A stretch of 47,239 nt of DNA, from positions 1-47,239 of the forward strand of contig CABIYF010000023.1 in NCBI GenBank assembly GCA_902362875.1, given 5' to 3'. The notes below the pieces were generated by a model that saw only the letters and a program-made list of their open reading frames with translations, did no database searches and was not told the DNA's origin. The position numbers and the translations under genes were made by a program. The stretch comes from Eubacteriaceae bacterium. GTDB taxonomy: Bacteria > Bacillota > Clostridia > Lachnospirales > Lachnospiraceae. Positions 43,306-47,239 of the stretch are shown piece after piece (positions within the stretch are counted from its first letter, which is position 1; each line of letters begins with the position of its first letter).

Positions 43306-43397
43306 ATATGAATTCACGAAAGATTGAAATAGAGATATTTAATAAAGAACAATGGCTAAATCAATTGCAACACACTAAGGCAATGAACTTTTTCTTA

Positions 43398-43426
43398 TGA
43401 ATAATCTAAAAATTTCTGCATATACT
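43398..43426 (+). promoter_or_regulatory. Possible sporulation promoter of the SleB-type gene
   Basis: TGAATA (43398-43403) and CATATACT (43419-43426) with a 15-base gap resemble SigmaE- or SigmaG-type elements. The -10 is identical to the one before spoIVA. Spacing does not clearly separate the two sigma classes. Confidence 0.4.
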
Positions 43427-43445
43427 CTTTCTTAAAGGAGCGTAT

Positions 43446-44087
43446 GTGACATTGAAGAAGAAAATAGAAATCGCAGCCATCCTATGTTCCATCGGCATCT
43501 GCAGCTTTGGACAAAACGTTTTCGCAGGAGAATTTCTAAACCTGCCAGTCCAAACCAATGCCAAAGTAGAACAAGTGGTGCAGACAAGACTTTTGGAAGA
43601 ACAAAGAGCGTACCTTATGCAGGCGCAGCTTATGACGAAAGTCAATTTAGAACAACAGATTAAAGACAAACCCGTCTACATTCCAAAAACAAAGCATGTA
43701 GTCACACAAAGAGAACGATCGATCCTTGAGAGGATCGTAGAAGCAGAAGCAACCGATAAAGATGAAAAAAGCAAGATACTCGTAGCAAATGTAATTCTAA
43801 ATCGTGTAAGAAGCAAAGAATTTCCAAACTCGATCGAAGCCGTTGTGTTTCAGAGAGCCTATGGAAAAGTTCAGTTTTCACCAACAGCTGATGGAAGATA
43901 TGAATCCGTTCATATCACAAGAAGCACAAAAAGAAGCGTCAAAAAGGCATTGGAAGATGGAATCGACTATTCCGAAGGAGCCTTATATTTCGTAGAAAAA
44001 ACGATGGCAAATCCAAAAAATGTTTCATGGTTTGATGAGGCGCTCACAAGATTGTTTACCTATCAGGGACATTCTTTTTACAAATAG
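43446..44087 (+). CDS. SleB-type cell wall hydrolase with signal peptide
   Basis: This 213-residue exported protein has an N-terminal signal peptide (about residues 1-27, hydrophobic IEIAAILCSIGICSFG, likely cleavage near VFAGE), a helical linker (about 35-80) and a Hydrolase_2 (SleB/CwlJ) domain (about 85-213). RILERIVEAEA-like SILERIVEAEATDKDEKSKI carries the catalytic Glu. VANVILNRVRSKEFPNSIE, GKVQFSPTADGRY and ALYFVEK follow. The family are lytic transglycosylases of spore cortex or vegetative wall. It starts with GTG at 43446, with aaaggag 6 bases upstream; a TTG at 43452 is also possible. No peptidoglycan-binding domain is present. Confidence 0.9.
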   Translation: MTLKKKIEIAAILCSIGICSFGQNVFAGEFLNLPVQTNAKVEQVVQTRLLEEQRAYLMQAQLMTKVNLEQQIKDKPVYIPKTKHVVTQRERSILERIVEAEATDKDEKSKILVANVILNRVRSKEFPNSIEAVVFQRAYGKVQFSPTADGRYESVHITRSTKRSVKKALEDGIDYSEGALYFVEKTMANPKNVSWFDEALTRLFTYQGHSFYK

Positions 44088-44090
44088 TGC

Positions 44091-44119
44091 TTGACAACAA
44101 ACCACAAAAGTATTATGAT
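44091..44119 (+). promoter_or_regulatory. Promoter of the Trp T-box and transporter operon
   Basis: TTGACA (44091-44096), a 17-base spacer and TATGAT (44114-44119) lie immediately after the hydrolase stop codon. Transcription would begin near 44126, just before the T-box stem I. Confidence 0.9.
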
Positions 44120-44138
44120 TTTAAACAAATAGAAAAGA

Positions 44139-44360
44139 AACCGTTGAGAAAGAGTAGTAAGCAGGATCAGAATGATTCAAAGAGAGCTGCAGGTGGTGAG
44201 ATTGCAGTATGATTTCCCTGGTGAATGGACTTTCGAGGGTGATTTTGAAAGTAACAAGTAGGAATCGCCGGGCACCCGACCCGTTACCAGAGTGGGCATA
44301 TATGATAGTATATGATTTAAGTGGACACAGCTAGTGTCAATTTGAGTGGTACCGCGGATA
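44139..44360 (+). promoter_or_regulatory. T-box leader with tryptophan (UGG) specifier
   Basis: This tRNA-sensing leader RNA controls the transporter genes downstream. Stem I has the loop E strand agtagta (44153-44159), the distal AGAGAG and GGTGGTGAGA motifs (about 44181-44201) and a specifier loop GTGAA-TGG-A (44221-44229) between helices cagg/cctg and gaaag/ctttc. TGG is followed by the conserved purine. Stem III is gacac/gtgtc (44324-44338). The T-box is gagtggtaccgcgg (44344-44357). Uncharged tRNA-Trp should stabilise the antiterminator and switch on expression. The acceptor-pairing bases are UGGU, which pair best with a tRNA whose discriminator base is A, while tRNA-Trp usually has G there. 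Confidence 0.92.
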
Positions 44361-44364
44361 ATTC

Positions 44365-44400
44365 GCCTCAAGCATATTTGCTTGGGGCTTTTCTTTTTTT
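44365..44400 (+). terminator. T-box-controlled terminator
   Basis: gcctcaagca pairs with tgcttggggc around a short loop, followed by ttttcttttttt. It directly follows the T-box and competes with the antiterminator fold. Confidence 0.9.
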
Positions 44401-44443
44401 CTATTGAAGAAACGTACAGCTTAAATAAAAAGGAGAAGAAATT

Positions 44444-45466
44444 ATGAGAACAATGAAAAAAGTATTAGCAGCAGGATTAACAGCAGTCATGGCAATGTCA
44501 TTAATGGTTGGATGTGGAAGCAAGAAAGACGACAGCTCCTCTAAGACATATAACTTAGGAATCATCCAGTTTGCAGAACATGGTTCGCTTGATAACTGCC
44601 GCGAAGGATTTTTAAAAGGGTTAGAATCCGAAGGTATCAAAGAAGGAGAAAACTTAAAGATTACATACAAAAACTCACAGGCAGATACAGCTACAGATAA
44701 CCAGATCGCATCAAACTTTGCATCAAAGAAATTAGATATGATCTGTGCAATCGCAACACCAAGTGCACAGAGTGCATACAATGCAACAAAAGACAGTGAT
44801 ATCCCAGTTGTTTATACAGCTGTTACATCACCAAAAGCAGCAGGATTTGTAGATAAAGATGGAAATAACGTTGGAAATATCACAGGAACTTCCGATCTTG
44901 TACTTGCAGATAAACAGTTAAAACTGATTCGTCAGATGATGCCAAAAGCAAAGAATGTCGGAATCTTCTACAGCACAAACGAAGCAAACTCCAAAGCAGG
45001 AATCGAAGCTTACGAAAAAGTAGCTGACAAATATGGATTCAAGATCATCACACAGGGAATCACAGCTTCCGCAGATATGCCAATGGCAGCAGACAGCTTA
45101 CTTAAGAAAGTAGACTGCATCACAAACTTAACAGACAACTTAGTAGTCAGCAACATGCAGACATACCTTCAGAAAGCAAACAAATTAAATATCCCAGTGT
45201 TCGGATCTGAAGTAGAACAGGTAAAATTAGGATGTGTCGCTTGTGTCGGAATCGACTTCGTGAAATTAGGAAAACAGACAGGTAAGATGGCAGCTAAGAT
45301 CTTAAAAGGTGAAGAAAAAGCAAAAGACATGAAATTTGAAACATTCAACAATGGAGATGTTATCATCAACACAGCAGCAGCAAAGAAGATTAACATGACA
45401 ATCAGCAAAGATGTGCAGAAACAGGCAAAACAGACATTTGACAAGATCAGCGCACCAGAAAAATAA
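44444..45466 (+). CDS. trpX: ABC transporter substrate-binding lipoprotein, probable tryptophan-binding TrpX
   Basis: This 340-residue lipoprotein has a signal peptide and lipobox MVGC (about residues 22-25), so it is anchored outside the membrane. The mature part is the ABC_sub_bind (PF04392) type: two-lobed, with YNLGIIQFAEHGSLDNCREG (about 37-56), NQIASNFASKKLDMICAIAT, PVVYTAVTSPKAAGF, GTSDLVLADKQL and a C-terminal GCVACVGIDFVKLGKQTG (about 264-281). A streptococcal member of the family is named TrpX for binding tryptophan. The Trp T-box upstream supports the same ligand here. The ATG at 44444 has aaggag 8 bases upstream. Confidence 0.88.
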   Translation: MRTMKKVLAAGLTAVMAMSLMVGCGSKKDDSSSKTYNLGIIQFAEHGSLDNCREGFLKGLESEGIKEGENLKITYKNSQADTATDNQIASNFASKKLDMICAIATPSAQSAYNATKDSDIPVVYTAVTSPKAAGFVDKDGNNVGNITGTSDLVLADKQLKLIRQMMPKAKNVGIFYSTNEANSKAGIEAYEKVADKYGFKIITQGITASADMPMAADSLLKKVDCITNLTDNLVVSNMQTYLQKANKLNIPVFGSEVEQVKLGCVACVGIDFVKLGKQTGKMAAKILKGEEKAKDMKFETFNNGDVIINTAAAKKINMTISKDVQKQAKQTFDKISAPEK

Positions 45467-45485
45467 TCAGGAGATGTAAAACATT

Positions 45486-46370
45486 ATGGAACAATTGATC
45501 ATAGGCGTATTTGAGCAGGGATTTATCTATGCGATCATGGCGCTAGGCGTATATATCACATACAAAATATTAGACTTTCCGGATCTGTCCGTAGACAGTA
45601 CTTTCCCATTAGGAGCAGCAGTGACAACCGTCATGCTCTCCTCAGGAAAGAATCCACTGTTAGCATTAGTTGCTGCAACACTTGCAGGAGCATTTGCAGG
45701 AATGATCACAGGAATTATCCATGTAAAATTCAAAGTCAGAGACTTATTATCCGGAATCATCGTTATGACAGGTCTTTACACATTAAATTTAAGAATTGTA
45801 GGTGGAAGCGCAAATGTTCCATTATTTAACTACAAATCCGTATTTGATAATGACTTCATCAACGGAATCTTCCCAGAAGCATTAGCACCATATAAGACAG
45901 TGATCATCATTTTCATCATTATGATCATTGCAAAAGTATTATTAGACTTATATTTAAAGACAAAATCAGGATATCTCTTAAGAGCAGTTGGAGATAACGC
46001 AACCATCGTAACATCCCTTGCAAAAGACAGTGGATTTGTAAAGATTGTAGGGCTTGCAATCTCAAACGGGCTGGTAGCATTAGCAGGAAGCGTTATGTGC
46101 CAGCAACAGAGATTCTTTGAGATTTCCATGGGAACTGGAACAATCGTTATCGGACTTGCCAGCGTTATCATCGGAACAAACGTATTTAAAGGAAATCTTT
46201 TCAAAGCAACTACAGCAGTTGTTATTGGTTCCGTGATCTACAAAGCATGTGTAGCGATTGCAATCGAAGTAGGACTACCAGCAACAGACTTAAAATTAAT
46301 CACAGCAGTCTTATTCCTGATCATTCTGATCATCAGTATGGACCGTAAAAAGAAGGTGAAAAAGGCATGA
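45486..46370 (+). CDS. trpY: ABC transporter permease, probable tryptophan permease TrpY
   Basis: This 294-residue inner-membrane permease of the branched-chain-type (BPD_transp_2) family has about eight hydrophobic helices. GVYITYKILDFPDLSVDSTFPLGAAVTT (about residues 21-48) is a typical segment. GDNATIVTSLAKDSGFVKIVGLAISNG (about 169-195) is the cytoplasmic coupling loop that contacts the ATPase. It starts 19 bases after trpX and overlaps trpZ by four bases (ATGA). Substrate assignment follows the T-box and trpX. Confidence 0.87.
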   Translation: MEQLIIGVFEQGFIYAIMALGVYITYKILDFPDLSVDSTFPLGAAVTTVMLSSGKNPLLALVAATLAGAFAGMITGIIHVKFKVRDLLSGIIVMTGLYTLNLRIVGGSANVPLFNYKSVFDNDFINGIFPEALAPYKTVIIIFIIMIIAKVLLDLYLKTKSGYLLRAVGDNATIVTSLAKDSGFVKIVGLAISNGLVALAGSVMCQQQRFFEISMGTGTIVIGLASVIIGTNVFKGNLFKATTAVVIGSVIYKACVAIAIEVGLPATDLKLITAVLFLIILIISMDRKKKVKKA

Positions 46371-47140
46371 TTGAATTAAAACATATCGACAAATATTATA
46401 ATATCGGCACAGTCAATGAAGTCTGCCTGTTCAAAGACTTTAATCTGACAGTTGGAGATGGAGATTTCATTTCCGTGATCGGAAGTAACGGTTCAGGAAA
46501 GACATCCATGTTAAACCTGATCTGTGGAAGCTTAGAAGCGGAAGCAGGAAACATCATTTTAAATGGAGAAGATATTTCTCATCAAAAAGAATATATCAGA
46601 CAGAGAAAGATTGGACGTGTATATCAAAATCCAGCTATGGGAACCTGTCCATCCATGACAATCCTTGAAAATATGTCTCTTGCAGACAATAAAGGAAAGA
46701 AATTTGGACTCGGATTTGGTACAAATAAGAAGAGAATTGATTATTACAGAGAATTATTAAGCCAGTTAGGACTTGGACTTGAAGATATGATGGGAAGCAA
46801 AGTAGGTTCCTTATCAGGAGGACAGAGACAGGCCATGGCACTTCTTATGACAACAATGGCACCAATCGAGATTTTAATTCTTGATGAACATACAGCTGCA
46901 CTTGATCCAAAGACAGCAGAACTGATCATGGAACTTACTGGAAAAGTTGTCAAAGAGAAGAATCTGACAACGATCATGGTTACACATAACCTGCGTTATG
47001 CCGTGGAATATGGTAATCGTATTCTTATGATGCATCAGGGACATGCGGTACTTGATAAAGCTGGAGAAGAAAAAGCAAAATTAGTTGTTGATGATCTTCT
47101 GGATCAGTTTAACCAGATCAGTATTGAGTGTGGAAATTAA
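46367..47140 (+). CDS. trpZ: ABC transporter ATP-binding protein, probable TrpZ
   Basis: This 257-residue cytoplasmic ATPase powers the transporter. Walker A is IGSNGSGKTSMLNL (about residues 38-51), the Q-loop is VYQNPAMGT (about 86-94), the signature is GSLSGGQRQAMALLM (about 147-161), Walker B is ILILDEHTAALDP (about 169-181) and the H-loop histidine lies in TIMVTHNLRY (about 203-212). EHTAA instead of EPTAA is seen in this subfamily. It is the last gene in the window. Five bases later the right-end inverted repeat begins, and no terminator is visible before the window ends. Confidence 0.9.
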   Translation: MIELKHIDKYYNIGTVNEVCLFKDFNLTVGDGDFISVIGSNGSGKTSMLNLICGSLEAEAGNIILNGEDISHQKEYIRQRKIGRVYQNPAMGTCPSMTILENMSLADNKGKKFGLGFGTNKKRIDYYRELLSQLGLGLEDMMGSKVGSLSGGQRQAMALLMTTMAPIEILILDEHTAALDPKTAELIMELTGKVVKEKNLTTIMVTHNLRYAVEYGNRILMMHQGHAVLDKAGEEKAKLVVDDLLDQFNQISIECGN

Positions 47141-47144
47141 ATTT

Positions 47145-47239
47145 TAATTTGGATAGTCGTTCATTGTATATGAGAAAAACGAAATAATAGCATAGCAGAT
47201 CCAGACCAGAAATTTTGCTCGCCGTTTTGAACGGTCGCT
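47145..47239 (-). repeat. Right copy of 95-bp terminal inverted repeat
   Basis: This copy is the exact reverse complement of 1-95. It begins 4 bases after the trpZ stop codon, so the repeat abuts the coding region directly. No gene-specific terminator separates them. Read on the - strand, the copy points toward trpZ. Confidence 0.9.

Larger units (their letters stand above)
43040..43445. other. 406-base region with a decayed gene and a sporulation-type promoter
   Basis: Only the remnant of an AAA-ATPase-like gene (43157-43305) and a SigmaE/G-like promoter for the next gene are recognisable. A 30-codon ATG frame at 43308-43400 has no ribosome-binding site or family resemblance. The remaining bases show no repeat or structure that I can support. 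Confidence 0.7.

Noticed and set aside
43308..43400. 30-codon ORF after the AAA-ATPase remnant
   Set aside because: No ribosome-binding site, no recognisable family, and it sits in decayed DNA. It could be part of an older gene but cannot be supported.
44221..44229. ATG (Met) or GGA (Gly) as the T-box specifier
   Set aside because: With the loop E strand GAA kept and the purine rule applied, only TGG followed by A fits between the two helices. The downstream transporter type also points to tryptophan.
1..47239. Window as a large transposon, plasmid or prophage bounded by inverted repeats
   Set aside because: All genes are core chromosomal functions in conserved orders, and there is no transposase, integrase, recombinase or replication gene of a mobile element.

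Overview
The window is AT-rich, densely coded chromosomal DNA from a low-GC, endospore-forming Firmicute. It most resembles the Lachnospiraceae (Clostridia). Evidence: the spore gene spoIVA, a SleB-type cell wall hydrolase, a meso-diaminopimelate-type MurE, the clostridial order der-plsY-gpsA-spoIVA, the dnaG-rpoD-trmK-nif3 block, a class A RNase P RNA and a T-box leader. I do not name a species. All supported genes lie on the + strand.

Layout. (1) 1-4766: an OPT-family oligopeptide transporter; a small PqqD-like protein, a small membrane-anchored protein and the dipeptidase PepD; then a 390-base gap holding a 152-bp inverted-repeat element and a diverged copy of the repeat seen at the window ends. 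(2) 4767-11232: rimM-trmD-HAD phosphatase, rplS, signal peptidase, rbgA, second signal peptidase, rnhB, yraN, pgeF. (3) 11349-21795: der-plsY-gpsA, aminotransferase, dapF-murE-aroE, spoIVA, fabH. (4) 21963-27859: small (p)ppGpp synthetase, RsmF-like methyltransferase, RsuA- and RluA-type pseudouridine synthases, HAD, SDR, recU. (5) 27947-31421: yicC-gmk-rpoZ, uppP, and a sigma-70-like protein lacking region 4. (6) 31459-38994: dgt-like HD hydrolase, dnaG, rpoD, trmK, nif3-like, TGS-domain nucleoside kinase, rnpB. (7) 39301-41551: nanE-rpiR-nagB amino-sugar operon. (8) 41690-44087: MATE transporter, remnant of an AAA-ATPase-like gene, SleB-type hydrolase. (9) 44088-47140: a T-box leader with a UGG (Trp) specifier, then a three-gene ABC transporter of the TrpXYZ type.

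Most of the window is core machinery: translation and RNA modification, envelope precursors (UppP, MurE, DapF, PlsY, GpsA, FabH), replication and transcription (DnaG, RpoD, RpoZ), nucleotide pools and sporulation. Nutrient functions sit at the edges: peptide uptake and dipeptide hydrolysis on the left, amino-sugar catabolism and tryptophan uptake on the right.

The least ordinary signals are: an exact 95-bp inverted repeat at the two window ends, with a diverged internal copy at the unusual left border of the rimM operon; the 152-bp inverted-repeat element beside that copy; the sigma-like protein; the Trp T-box with a UGGU acceptor motif; operator-like palindromes at der, fabH and nanE; and an orphan PqqD-like protein between a peptide importer and a dipeptidase. 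I saw no phage, insertion sequence, CRISPR array or tRNA gene.
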